Of a stretch of 22,030 nucleotides of DNA, positions 7,659-15,366 are shown one piece after another (position 1 is the stretch's first letter; each line of letters starts with the position of its first letter). The stretch spans positions 1-22,030 of the forward strand of contig CAJORE010000104.1 in NCBI GenBank assembly GCA_905236595.1, read 5' to 3'. The stretch comes from an uncultured Selenomonadaceae bacterium. Lineage in GTDB: Bacteria; Bacillota; Negativicutes; Selenomonadales; Selenomonadaceae. The translations under genes were made by a program, and so were the position numbers. The notes beneath the pieces are model-generated. The model made no database searches and was not told the origin of the DNA. It saw only the letters and a list, made by a program, of their open reading frames with translations.

Positions 7659-8098
7659 TTTTCCTGCACCACATTAAATTTTATCGCGGCGGTTATGCCC
7701 TCATGAATTTTGGCATTTGCCACATATTCACCGACTCCCGTAACATCCGGCACGGTGATTTTTTTACGGTCGATGTCGATATTCATTTTCTTTAGCGCGT
7801 CGGCAACGGTCTGTCCCGTCACCTTACCGTATAATTTCCCGCCGGCGCCGATCCGCACGGGTATATTAAGCTCCACCTTGGTAAGCTCATGCGCCAACAA
7901 CTTGGCTTCGTCCGCATTTTGCGCCGCTTTGTAGGCTTTGTTTTTGGCGGCTTCATCGGCGGCGTTCAAATTAGCCTTAGTGGCAGGCACCGCCAATCTG
8001 CGCGGTAACAAAAAATTGCGGCCGTAGCCTTCCGCTACGTCGATAACATCACCTTTATTGCCCAATTTGGCAACGTCCTGACTCAATATGACTTTCAT
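7655..8098 (-). CDS. rplI: Large-subunit ribosomal protein bL9
   Basis: A 147-residue 50S ribosomal protein. The conserved N-terminal rRNA-binding domain begins MKVILSQDVAKLGNKGD and contains EGYGRNFLLPRRLA; a long connecting helix rich in Ala and Lys (about 40-75) leads to the C-terminal domain. ATG 8098 is chosen because GGAGGA lies about 7 nt upstream and because it gives the invariant start of the family; the open frame extends 42 codons further but without homology. A 100-base gap separates it from gdpP; this contains only a small GCGCC/GGCGC hairpin (8125-8137), and I see no convincing promoter there. The order gdpP-rplI-dnaB is common in Bacillota. Confidence 0.96.
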   Translation of the reverse strand: MKVILSQDVAKLGNKGDVIDVAEGYGRNFLLPRRLAVPATKANLNAADEAAKNKAYKAAQNADEAKLLAHELTKVELNIPVRIGAGGKLYGKVTGQTVADALKKMNIDIDRKKITVPDVTGVGEYVANAKIHEGITAAIKFNVVQEK

Positions 8099-8198
8099 AA
8101 CCATTCCTCCATCGGCATACAACCGCGCCTTTGGCGCAACTGATTTATCATGAACCAACCGTAAATAATTTCCTTCGGCAAATACTGCCCGATTCGCC

Positions 8199-10298
8199 TC
8201 AAACCAATTCTTTCGCCGCGGCAACGACTTTTTCCTTTATTTCCGCAAGATTCGCATTTTTTATCTGCGCCCCGGCGACATTTGCATGGCCGCCGCCGCC
8301 GAATTGCTCCATCAAGACTTGAACGTTTATTTCACCCGTGGAACGGGCGCTTATGCCTACCGTGTTATTCGGCAAGTTGAAGCATACGATACTCATGCGC
8401 GTATTTTCGATTCGCAAAAAAGAATCCGCCGCCTGCGCCGCTATTGCCTGCACGTTCGGTATCACTTCATCAAAACTGCCAATGACAAGGCCGCCCTTAT
8501 AATACTCCGAATTGACCTGAATCTTCGCCAAAGCCATTGTTGTCTCAAAATCCGAACGGAAAAGGTGCCGCACAATCACGGGGTCGGCTCCGGCACGACG
8601 CAAAAAAGCCGCCGCGTCAAAAGTGCGTACCCCGGTCGCCACCGTAAAGTTTTTCGTGTCTACGACAATCCCCGCATAAAGCGCCGTAGCATCAAGACCG
8701 GTAAGTTCGATATCGTCGCCGAAATATGACACAATCTCCGATACAAGCTCCGACGTTGACGAAGCCGACGGCTCTATGTAAACAAGTTGCGAACCGACAA
8801 TCGCCTTTTCGGCGCGACGATGATGATCAATAACGATTATCTTTTTTATGCGCTCCAAAAGCCGCGGCGCCGCCGTCAAATGCGGTATGTGCGTATCAAC
8901 CACGACCAACAACGGATTTATGGCCGTGCCGACGGCAATTTCGTCGGCGTGTTTTATAAGATCCCTATACTCTTCGCCGAGCGAACCGCCGACGCCGATT
9001 TTTTCCCCTTCGGCACCGGTCTGTTCATCAATCAAATTCAATAACTTTTCAATGCCCGCGTTTTGCTCCGACAAAACCACGTGCGTCGGCAAATTCAACG
9101 ACAATGCCAATCGCGCTACGCCGATTGCCGCTCCCACGGCGTCAAAATCTTCGTTGGCGTGTCCCATAACAAAAACCGCATCGGCGCTTTCCATAATCTC
9201 ACGCACCGCATGAGCAACCACCCGTGACTTCACACGCGTATGCTTCTCCACAGCCTGCGTTTTGCCGCCGAAAAAGAGCGGCTTATCGGCGCCGGGCAAG
9301 GTTACCGCCGCCTGGTCGCCGCCGCGTCCCAGCGCCAAATCAAGATTGCGCCCCGCCTCTGCCCCGGTATGCGCCATCGTCCGTTCATCGGCCACGGCAA
9401 CACCTACCGACAAAGTTACGGGCATATTCTTGCTGTTTTTTAACTCGCGCACCTTGTCCAATATGTCAAATTTGTCCCGCAAGGCTTTCTCCAAAGCGGC
9501 ACGCGTAATTATAACAACGTATGTATCGCTTCTTATGCGCCGCATGAGCCCCGCCAAACTTCCGGCCCATGCGTCAAGCCTTTTGCCGACCTCCAAAAGA
9601 AGCGTCGTTCGCTCCGTTTCGCTCATTGATGCGGTAATCTCGTCATAATTGTCAATCTGAACATAGCATAGCGCCGTGCGCGACAAACGATACTCCTCGC
9701 GCAAATTATAGAGTTCGGACACGTCTTCGATGTAAAATATCGTCAACCTGCCCTGGTAGACAACCGTTGGCGGGTTAAACGGGACATAATGCACCTTGAA
9801 AAACCTGTGGGAATCTTCGTCGGCACGTTCATCGGCGAACACAAATTCGCCTTCTTCCGCAAAATCTTTTCCCTGCGGCACCAAGTTCGGCCAAAGCTCG
9901 CGTATATCAATATTCTCGGCAATCTCCTGCCCCATAACTCCCTTGACGCGATCGTTTGCCCATTCGATTCGGAAATCATCGTTTACAATCAAAATTGCTT
10001 GGGGCAAATTTTCGGAAGCGGTCTTGCTCATAAAACCAATGGCGCCGACCACGGAATTTAAGTACCGGGCAAAACGGTTGTCACGGTCGCGGCAACGCTC
10101 CCGCGCAAAAGCCGCCAAAGCAATCCACAGCGCCGCCCCCATCGCGGCCATATAGCCGTCGTAACCGGCCAAAATGACGAGCATCAATCCAAAAGCAGTC
10201 AAAAAAACGGCAAAATCAACGTGTGCCGTAAGGTTGCGCGGCAATTTCGGAGCTGCTTTGGTTCGTTCACTCGCCTTTTTTCCCGCCTGTTTCTTCAT
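8199..10298 (-). CDS. gdpP: Cyclic-di-AMP phosphodiesterase GdpP (DHH/DHHA1)
   Basis: A 699-residue membrane-anchored phosphodiesterase that hydrolyses c-di-AMP, a messenger controlling osmolyte and potassium balance and cell-wall stress. It has two N-terminal transmembrane helices (about 28-66), a PAS-like domain (about 95-195), a degenerate GGDEF domain (about 205-335; the signature is replaced by RSDTYVV, so it is not expected to make c-di-GMP), then DHH and DHHA1 domains. Metal-binding residues are visible in MGHANEDFD, VVDTH and IDHH, and the C-terminal GGGGHANVAG motif is intact, so the enzyme should be active. AAAGGGA lies about 9 nt before the ATG, and the stop of yybS is 18 nt upstream. 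The yybS-gdpP-rplI order is a familiar Bacillota arrangement. Confidence 0.94.
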   Translation of the reverse strand: MKKQAGKKASERTKAAPKLPRNLTAHVDFAVFLTAFGLMLVILAGYDGYMAAMGAALWIALAAFARERCRDRDNRFARYLNSVVGAIGFMSKTASENLPQAILIVNDDFRIEWANDRVKGVMGQEIAENIDIRELWPNLVPQGKDFAEEGEFVFADERADEDSHRFFKVHYVPFNPPTVVYQGRLTIFYIEDVSELYNLREEYRLSRTALCYVQIDNYDEITASMSETERTTLLLEVGKRLDAWAGSLAGLMRRIRSDTYVVIITRAALEKALRDKFDILDKVRELKNSKNMPVTLSVGVAVADERTMAHTGAEAGRNLDLALGRGGDQAAVTLPGADKPLFFGGKTQAVEKHTRVKSRVVAHAVREIMESADAVFVMGHANEDFDAVGAAIGVARLALSLNLPTHVVLSEQNAGIEKLLNLIDEQTGAEGEKIGVGGSLGEEYRDLIKHADEIAVGTAINPLLVVVDTHIPHLTAAPRLLERIKKIIVIDHHRRAEKAIVGSQLVYIEPSASSTSELVSEIVSYFGDDIELTGLDATALYAGIVVDTKNFTVATGVRTFDAAAFLRRAGADPVIVRHLFRSDFETTMALAKIQVNSEYYKGGLVIGSFDEVIPNVQAIAAQAADSFLRIENTRMSIVCFNLPNNTVGISARSTGEINVQVLMEQFGGGGHANVAGAQIKNANLAEIKEKVVAAAKELV

Positions 10299-10316
10299 GA
10301 TATTTGTCCCTTTGTT

Positions 10317-11261
10317 TTACCCGAGCCGCCGACGATAATCAAAATACATATCAAACAAACCGATAAATGCCAGAACCATCGTCAACAGACCCGAACAAAA
10401 AATAACTATCAAAAGCGCGATACGCCATATCTTCGGCACGGAAAAACGACGAGCCGCATAAGCCAAGAGAGCCATGCCCTCCACCAGCCCCGCCAGTATC
10501 GTACCCAAATAAACATTCAACGATACTTGATGCAAAAGAGTAATGTCCCGCGTGGTTCCCCAATAAATGCCGATTATGGACAGCACAAACAAATACAAAA
10601 CGCCCACCGGGAGCCGCCACTCCGTAAACGGCGGCAACAAGCCCTTGTCGTCTTTCTTGGCAAACCTGAGAAAATTTCCCGTTTCCGGTACCGTTGACAA
10701 ACGACGCAAAATCAAAAGCGCCGCAAAATAGCTGATTAACGTATCAATGAGTCCCATTATGATTACAACCAACGGAACAATCATTGTCAACACCGAAGCA
10801 ACGGACTGATTACCGTATACGGCGTTGTTTTCTTCCTGCCATGCTCCCGACAGAAGACTTTCTCCGTAGCTGATTGCTTCGCCCAATGTATCTATGCCGA
10901 AAAAAGTGCTGACGATAAAAAAATCCGCACATTTCATTGCCACCGAAACGATAACGGTGAAAATTATCGTCATTACTCCACTCTTGCCCGTAAAGAAGCA
11001 ATGCGCCATGCACAAAGACGGCAAACCAAACAGCATCAACATTTGCAAAGCGGCAACGGGCGTGGCAATCACAGCCAACAAGACCATCGCCGCCAAAAGA
11101 CACATAGCCGAGGATTTTGCCCCGTCCCGAGCGCCGATGACAATTATTGGCAACGTCCACAAAAACGATGCCATCAAGTTTAGAACGGGAACAAACAAAG
11201 CGATTAGTGCCAATACTACGGTAAGTCCCGTGATAAACGCCGTATGAGCGATTTTGGTCAT
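10317..11261 (-). CDS. yybS: YybS-family (DUF2232) integral membrane protein
   Basis: A 314-residue protein with about eight hydrophobic segments spread over its whole length, ending in a basic tail (DYRRRLG). It matches the DUF2232/YybS family in size, hydrophobic pattern and, above all, position directly before gdpP. The biochemical role is not known; the fold resembles small-molecule transporter components such as ECF S-subunits, but that is only a family-level suggestion. Its ATG overlaps the pilO stop (ATGA), so translation is probably coupled to the upstream pilus gene. This makes it likely that the pilus cassette and the gdpP block share a transcript. Confidence 0.8.
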   Translation of the reverse strand: MTKIAHTAFITGLTVVLALIALFVPVLNLMASFLWTLPIIVIGARDGAKSSAMCLLAAMVLLAVIATPVAALQMLMLFGLPSLCMAHCFFTGKSGVMTIIFTVIVSVAMKCADFFIVSTFFGIDTLGEAISYGESLLSGAWQEENNAVYGNQSVASVLTMIVPLVVIIMGLIDTLISYFAALLILRRLSTVPETGNFLRFAKKDDKGLLPPFTEWRLPVGVLYLFVLSIIGIYWGTTRDITLLHQVSLNVYLGTILAGLVEGMALLAYAARRFSVPKIWRIALLIVIFCSGLLTMVLAFIGLFDMYFDYRRRLG

Positions 11262-11893
11262 TGAAAATTACTCCGAGAATTCTTGGCAACGCTTGTAAGC
11301 GGGGTAACAACCGTAACGAACATTGTCAAATCACGTCCCTTACCGGTTTGCATTGCCTCCAACGTATAATTCGTCACGGCCACCGGACGCAACGACTGCG
11401 ACAAAGCTCCCAAAAAATCAAGCAACGAAAAATAATCGCCGGTTATTGTAAGATTAACCGACATCAATTCGGCAGCGAAATTCGTCAGCGGTTTGCTTTC
11501 GCCAAGACTAAAGGCGTTAAGCTTCACATTGTTTTCTTCGGCGAGGGAAGAGACAAAGCGCAAAAAGTCAGACGGCGATAAGTCATCCGGCAACGCCGCC
11601 GCCGCAACGTCGTGGCGCTTGGCTACTTTCTCGGCATACCGCTTTATGCCGCCGTCTCCGGCATTATCACGGACGAACTTCACCGCCCCATCAACAATTC
11701 GTCGGCTCTTATCAATATCCGCTTGCATTTGCGCCGTTTCCTCGGCCAGCGGAAAATGAACAAACGCGAAGAATAAGGAGGCCGCCAACAAAACACCAAT
11801 TGTCGCGATTATCGGTAACTTCAGCCCATAGGCTGAGACAAACGACATCCATACGGCCAACATATCACCGCAAGATTTACCCTTATTGCTCAT
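11258..11893 (-). CDS. pilO: PilO-like type IV pilus / type II secretion assembly protein
   Basis: A 211-residue protein with one N-terminal transmembrane helix (about 26-46), a following helical segment (about 48-75) and a C-terminal alpha/beta domain. This is the layout of PilO/GspM-type inner-membrane alignment proteins, which link the motor platform to the outer parts of the machine. The segment with VNLTITGDYFSLLDFLGALSQSLRP is the clearest family-like part: PilO proteins carry a similar beta-strand/helix motif. ATG 11893 overlaps the pilC stop (ATGA); an upstream GTG frame is open but unnecessary. PilM and PilN, the usual partners, are not in the window. The assignment leans partly on context. 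Confidence 0.7.
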   Translation of the reverse strand: MSNKGKSCGDMLAVWMSFVSAYGLKLPIIATIGVLLAASLFFAFVHFPLAEETAQMQADIDKSRRIVDGAVKFVRDNAGDGGIKRYAEKVAKRHDVAAAALPDDLSPSDFLRFVSSLAEENNVKLNAFSLGESKPLTNFAAELMSVNLTITGDYFSLLDFLGALSQSLRPVAVTNYTLEAMQTGKGRDLTMFVTVVTPLTSVAKNSRSNFQ

Positions 11894-12990
11894 AACGCAT
11901 CGACTGCCGACCACAACGGCATAACCACCGCCAACACCAACCACATCACCAACCCGGCCAGCACCAGAATAACCATTGGTTGCGCCAATGCGGCCAAACG
12001 CTCATTTTGGTTATCCGCTTCCATACGACAATACTCGGCGGCCTTGGCAAGCATAAAATCCAAATTGCCGCTCTTTTCGCCGACACTTATAAATTCGGCC
12101 GCCAGCGGCGGAAACAAGTCGCTTTTTCCCAGCGTTACAGCCAATGGACAACGACCGCTTGTAACGTCGGCATAAGCTTGACGCAAAATATTACGCACCG
12201 CCATATTGTCGGCGGTTTTCGCCGTAAGTTGAAGTGCGTCGTCTATGTATGTTCCGCTCTTTAACAAGACCGCCAAAGAATTGAGCACATTAGACCAGAT
12301 ATTTTGTCGGCGCGGCAAACCGATTAGCGGTAATCTCAAACTCCACTCATCGACACGCCGACGAAAATCTTTCGTTTGCCGCAACAGGTTGAACGTTGCC
12401 AAAACGAACGCCGTTACGGGCAAAAACAAAACGGCGTATCTGTCGCAAATCTCGCTCACCGCGATAAGCATTCGCGTCGGCAACGGCAGTTCGGCGTTCA
12501 ATGCGCCAAACAAAGCGGCAAAGGACGGCACGACAAAACCGACAATAATAAATGCCGCTCCAAAAAGCAGTACCGCCAAAATGCCCGGATATATCATTTC
12601 CGAACGAATTTTTTCGTTGCGTCGCCATTCGCTTTCAAGATAATCGGCAAAAGGAACCAATATCTCCGCCCACTCGCCGCTGTTGTAACACAAATCGATC
12701 ATTTGCACGGCCAACGGCGAAAAATATTCGTCGTAGTCAACCATTATTTCCGTAAGTCTGACGCCTTTTTCCATGCGGTGGCTCATATCATTGAGCATTA
12801 GGCGCCGACGGGTGTCGGTTTCAATCGCCGCCAAATAGGCGACGATTTTATAAATCGGCATATCGTCGATCATAACCGACACCCGCCGAAAGAACAACGC
12901 GGCAAACGCATAATCGTTTTGCGATCGCCAAAACGCCCACGATTTACGGTGTTGCGGCAAAGGAGTCACTTCTTCCGTATCGTTCGACAA
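11890..12990 (-). CDS. pilC: Type IV pilus / type II secretion inner-membrane platform protein PilC (GspF)
   Basis: A 366-residue polytopic platform protein on which the PilB and PilT motors act. It has two tandem GspF domains (about 30-150 and 230-350) and three hydrophobic segments (about 130-160, 195-217, 338-362), with the signature EFISVGEKSGNLD in the second domain. It lacks part of the usual N-terminal extension. The only start giving the complete first domain is TTG at 12990 (or GTG at 12969), with no good ribosome binding site. The frame stays open upstream to a TGA near 13110 but has no ATG/GTG/TTG there. A different frame upstream (12944-13117) looks protein-like, so a frameshift or a separate small gene is possible. 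The stop overlaps pilO. Confidence 0.88.
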   Translation of the reverse strand: MSNDTEEVTPLPQHRKSWAFWRSQNDYAFAALFFRRVSVMIDDMPIYKIVAYLAAIETDTRRRLMLNDMSHRMEKGVRLTEIMVDYDEYFSPLAVQMIDLCYNSGEWAEILVPFADYLESEWRRNEKIRSEMIYPGILAVLLFGAAFIIVGFVVPSFAALFGALNAELPLPTRMLIAVSEICDRYAVLFLPVTAFVLATFNLLRQTKDFRRRVDEWSLRLPLIGLPRRQNIWSNVLNSLAVLLKSGTYIDDALQLTAKTADNMAVRNILRQAYADVTSGRCPLAVTLGKSDLFPPLAAEFISVGEKSGNLDFMLAKAAEYCRMEADNQNERLAALAQPMVILVLAGLVMWLVLAVVMPLWSAVDAL

Positions 12991-13117
12991 AGCTCTGCAA
13001 CAAACGCCAAAACTGAATGTCGGTCGGTTTTGGTTTCCTTGCCCGAAAGGGAAAAAGACCCGGCAAGGGTTCGGACGAATTATGCAGCGTTTCCTTAATG
13101 CATTTATCGCAGTTCAC
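12944..13117 (-). CDS. Possible small protein between pilT and pilC (unassigned)
   Basis: A 57-codon frame starts at GTG 13117, ends at TAA 12944-12946 and overlaps the pilC start by 47 nt in another frame. It lies wholly in the 152-base gap after pilT plus this overlap. The predicted peptide contains a CxxC pair near its start (NCDKC), a basic-proline stretch (RARKPKPT) and an aromatic helix-like end (IQFWRLLQSFVERY). The look is plausibly protein-like rather than random, but there is no strong ribosome binding site and I recognise no family. It could be a real small gene, the original N-terminal part of PilC displaced by a frameshift, or chance. A CCTTGCC/GGCAAGG hairpin falls inside it at about 13049-13073. 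Confidence 0.28.
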   Translation of the reverse strand: MNCDKCIKETLHNSSEPLPGLFPFRARKPKPTDIQFWRLLQSFVERYGRSDSFAATP

Positions 13118-13142
13118 CCCATCGGCATAAACAAGTTGCCCG

Positions 13143-14165
13143 TTATTCAGCGTTTTTGCAGTCTCGGTACACCTCGGCGCTTATTTTACCCGCATCATAA
13201 AGATTTTTCAACGAAGCCGAAAAGGTTTGCATACCGTCGGCGCCCGTCAACATCACCGACGGTATTTGTCCGTACTTGCCTTGGCGGAGCAAATTTCTCA
13301 CCGCCGTCGTCGCCGTCATTATTTCGGCGGCGCAGGTGCGTCCGCCGACGGCGGCGGGAACCAAGCGTACCGCTATTGTGGCGGATAAAACGCCGGCAAA
13401 TTCATCACGAACGACGGCACGCACATTTTCGCCAAACATACCTTCGACACGCATGGCCGTCTCAACGGCATTTTTGGTATGCAACGAACCCATAACCAAG
13501 ACACCGGTTTGCGCCGCCATGAGTGCCGCCCGCATTGAATCGGCATCGCGAATCTCACCTATGACCACCACGTCGGGCATCTCGCGCAAAGAATCGCGCA
13601 CAGCCTCGGCAAAAGACATGAAATCCGTACCGTATTCCCGCTGACTTATCAACCCTTTTTGCGGCGGCAAAATGTATTCCGTCGGATCCTCAAGCGCCAC
13701 AATATGCGCGGCGCGTTGACGGGTTATTTCATTTATCAGCGCCGCCAACATCGTTGTCTTGCCCGATCCCGTACGGCCGGTAACAAGAACAAGTCCTTCG
13801 CTTATACCGGTCAAATTTTTTATGAGCGCCGTATCGCCCAATTCGTCAAGCGACCGAACCCGCCGCGGCAACAATCGAATCGAAAGGCAGACCGTTCCGC
13901 AAGCAAAATAGGCATTGCCGCGAAATCGTTCGCCGGAAATGGCGAAAGCAAAATCCAATGTGCGTTGACGATAAAGCTCGGCTTGCCGTTCTTGGGTCAA
14001 ATAGCGCTCAATAAAATTTGCCGTCTGTTGCGCACCGGCTACATAATTGCCAAACGGATACAAGACACCGTCGCGACGGAAAAAAACCGTTTGCCCCGGC
14101 ACAACATGAACATCCGATGCATTTTCAACAAGCGCCGCTTGCAAAATATCCTCAAGCCCGTCCAT
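13143..14165 (-). CDS. pilT: Type IV pilus retraction ATPase PilT
   Basis: A 340-residue hexameric secretion-type ATPase, predicted to drive pilus retraction. It has an N-terminal PAS-like domain (about 1-100), Walker A GRTGSGKT (130-137), an Asp box (ED 159-160), Walker B DVVVIGEIRD (198-207), a His box with SLHT (His229) and the PilT-specific C-terminal segment AVRNLLRQGKYGQIPS, comparable to the AIRNLIRE retraction motif. ATG 14165 is preferred because it gives the typical PilT N-terminus and overlaps the end of the upstream ATPase gene by 14 nt; the frame is open to 14201. Length is close to the family norm. Confidence 0.9.
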   Translation of the reverse strand: MDGLEDILQAALVENASDVHVVPGQTVFFRRDGVLYPFGNYVAGAQQTANFIERYLTQERQAELYRQRTLDFAFAISGERFRGNAYFACGTVCLSIRLLPRRVRSLDELGDTALIKNLTGISEGLVLVTGRTGSGKTTMLAALINEITRQRAAHIVALEDPTEYILPPQKGLISQREYGTDFMSFAEAVRDSLREMPDVVVIGEIRDADSMRAALMAAQTGVLVMGSLHTKNAVETAMRVEGMFGENVRAVVRDEFAGVLSATIAVRLVPAAVGGRTCAAEIMTATTAVRNLLRQGKYGQIPSVMLTGADGMQTFSASLKNLYDAGKISAEVYRDCKNAE

Positions 14166-15366
14166 AAAATTCTTCGCCCAAAGTACGACGCAGTTCTTCA
14201 ACGGTCGTTAATCCCGCCTTGGCTTTCGCTGTCCCGTCCGCCGCTAACGGCACAAAATTTTTCGTTAAGACATCGCGCAACATATCCACTTGACCGGCAC
14301 ACGCATTTATCATCGACCGAACGGCAAAATCCGGAACAAATATCTCGTGTATCGGCAACCTTCCCGAATAACCGGTTTGGTGGCAATGCTGGCAACCTTT
14401 GGCGACAAAAAAGCCGTCCGCTCGTTGTTCACGGCAATAACCGCACAAACGGCGCACAAGACGTTGCGCCACCACACCGGACAAAACCGCCGCAATGTTA
14501 CTCCACTTGACGCCTAAATCTGCCAAGCGCAACAACGCCCCCAAGCAATCTCCGGCGTGCAGGCTGGTGAAAATGCGATGCCCGGTGAGCGCCGCACGCA
14601 CGGCAATTTGCGCCGTCTCTTCGTCGCGAATCTCACCGATTAACAGCGTATCGCAATCCATGCGCAAAAGTCCGCGCAAACCGTCAGCGAAGGACATCCT
14701 GTCGGTAACTTCGCATTGCGTCACGCCGTCAAGCGTTATCTCGACGGGGTCTTCCACCGTTGCGATGGATATATCCGGCACATTCAATTCATTGAGAGCC
14801 GCATAAATTGATGTGGTCTTACCCGAATTCATCGGGCCGGTTATAATTGTCAAGCCGGAAGGACGATTTACCAAACTGCGAAAAATTGCCGCATTGTCAC
14901 CGTAAAAATCAAGTTCATCAATATTAAACAATCTGTCGGCACCGGCGAAAATGCGCAAAACGATTTTCTCGCCGTTACGCGTCGGTATACTCGCCACACG
15001 ACAATCTTTGACTTTGCCGCCTTTAAGACGACGAATAATATGCCCGTCCTCGGGGCGCCGCCTTTGCGCCGTATCCATTTTGGCCGCAACTTTGATACGT
15101 TGTAAAACTTTATCCCAAAGCGAAGCCGGCATCATCGCGGGAAAATCGTGCAACACGCCGTCCGTTCTGAAACGAAGCCGAACCGCGCCGTTCTTCTCCG
15201 GCTCGAAATGAATATCGGTGACATTCTTTTGTTCACCGAGTTCAAAAATACACTCCGTAACATCTGCGGTACGATCAACGGCAAACATTCGCGACTTATC
15301 GGCGCTATTACGGAAAATATTCATCAACATTGCCGTATTTTCGGCTTCGGTATGTGCGTAACTCAT
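14152..15366 (-). CDS. pilB: Type IV pilus / type II secretion assembly ATPase (PilB/GspE), short form
   Basis: A 404-residue secretion ATPase predicted to power pilus or pseudopilus extension. It has an N-terminal PAS-like part (about 35-145, with DIHFEPEKNGAVRLRFRTDG), Walker A GPMNSGKT (177-184, where TG is the more usual central pair), an Asp box (VEDPVE 204-209), Walker B LLIGEIRD (241-248), a His box TSLHAGD (His270) and a zinc-binding pair of CxxC motifs (Cys308/311 and Cys325/328). Canonical PilB/GspE proteins are longer, typically over 500 residues with an N1/MshEN domain; that domain is missing here. The ATG overlaps the DUF4127 stop as ATGA, so the two are probably translationally coupled. 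GspE and PilB cannot be separated from sequence alone. Confidence 0.88.
   Translation of the reverse strand: MSYAHTEAENTAMLMNIFRNSADKSRMFAVDRTADVTECIFELGEQKNVTDIHFEPEKNGAVRLRFRTDGVLHDFPAMMPASLWDKVLQRIKVAAKMDTAQRRRPEDGHIIRRLKGGKVKDCRVASIPTRNGEKIVLRIFAGADRLFNIDELDFYGDNAAIFRSLVNRPSGLTIITGPMNSGKTTSIYAALNELNVPDISIATVEDPVEITLDGVTQCEVTDRMSFADGLRGLLRMDCDTLLIGEIRDEETAQIAVRAALTGHRIFTSLHAGDCLGALLRLADLGVKWSNIAAVLSGVVAQRLVRRLCGYCREQRADGFFVAKGCQHCHQTGYSGRLPIHEIFVPDFAVRSMINACAGQVDMLRDVLTKNFVPLAADGTAKAKAGLTTVEELRRTLGEEFYGRA

Noticed and set aside
8099..8198. Leader between gdpP and rplI as a ribosomal-protein autoregulatory element.
   Set aside because: It holds only a 5-bp hairpin with a 3-nt loop. There is no larger structure or clear promoter to support regulation.
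8199..10298. The GGDEF-like region of GdpP as an active diguanylate cyclase.
   Set aside because: The signature residues are replaced by RSDTYVV, consistent with the degenerate GGDEF domain known in this family.
13049..13073. CCTTGCC/GGCAAGG hairpin similar to the one at 521-554, as a possible dispersed repeat family.
   Set aside because: Only the 7-base arms match. Loops and flanks differ, and two occurrences do not support a repeat family.
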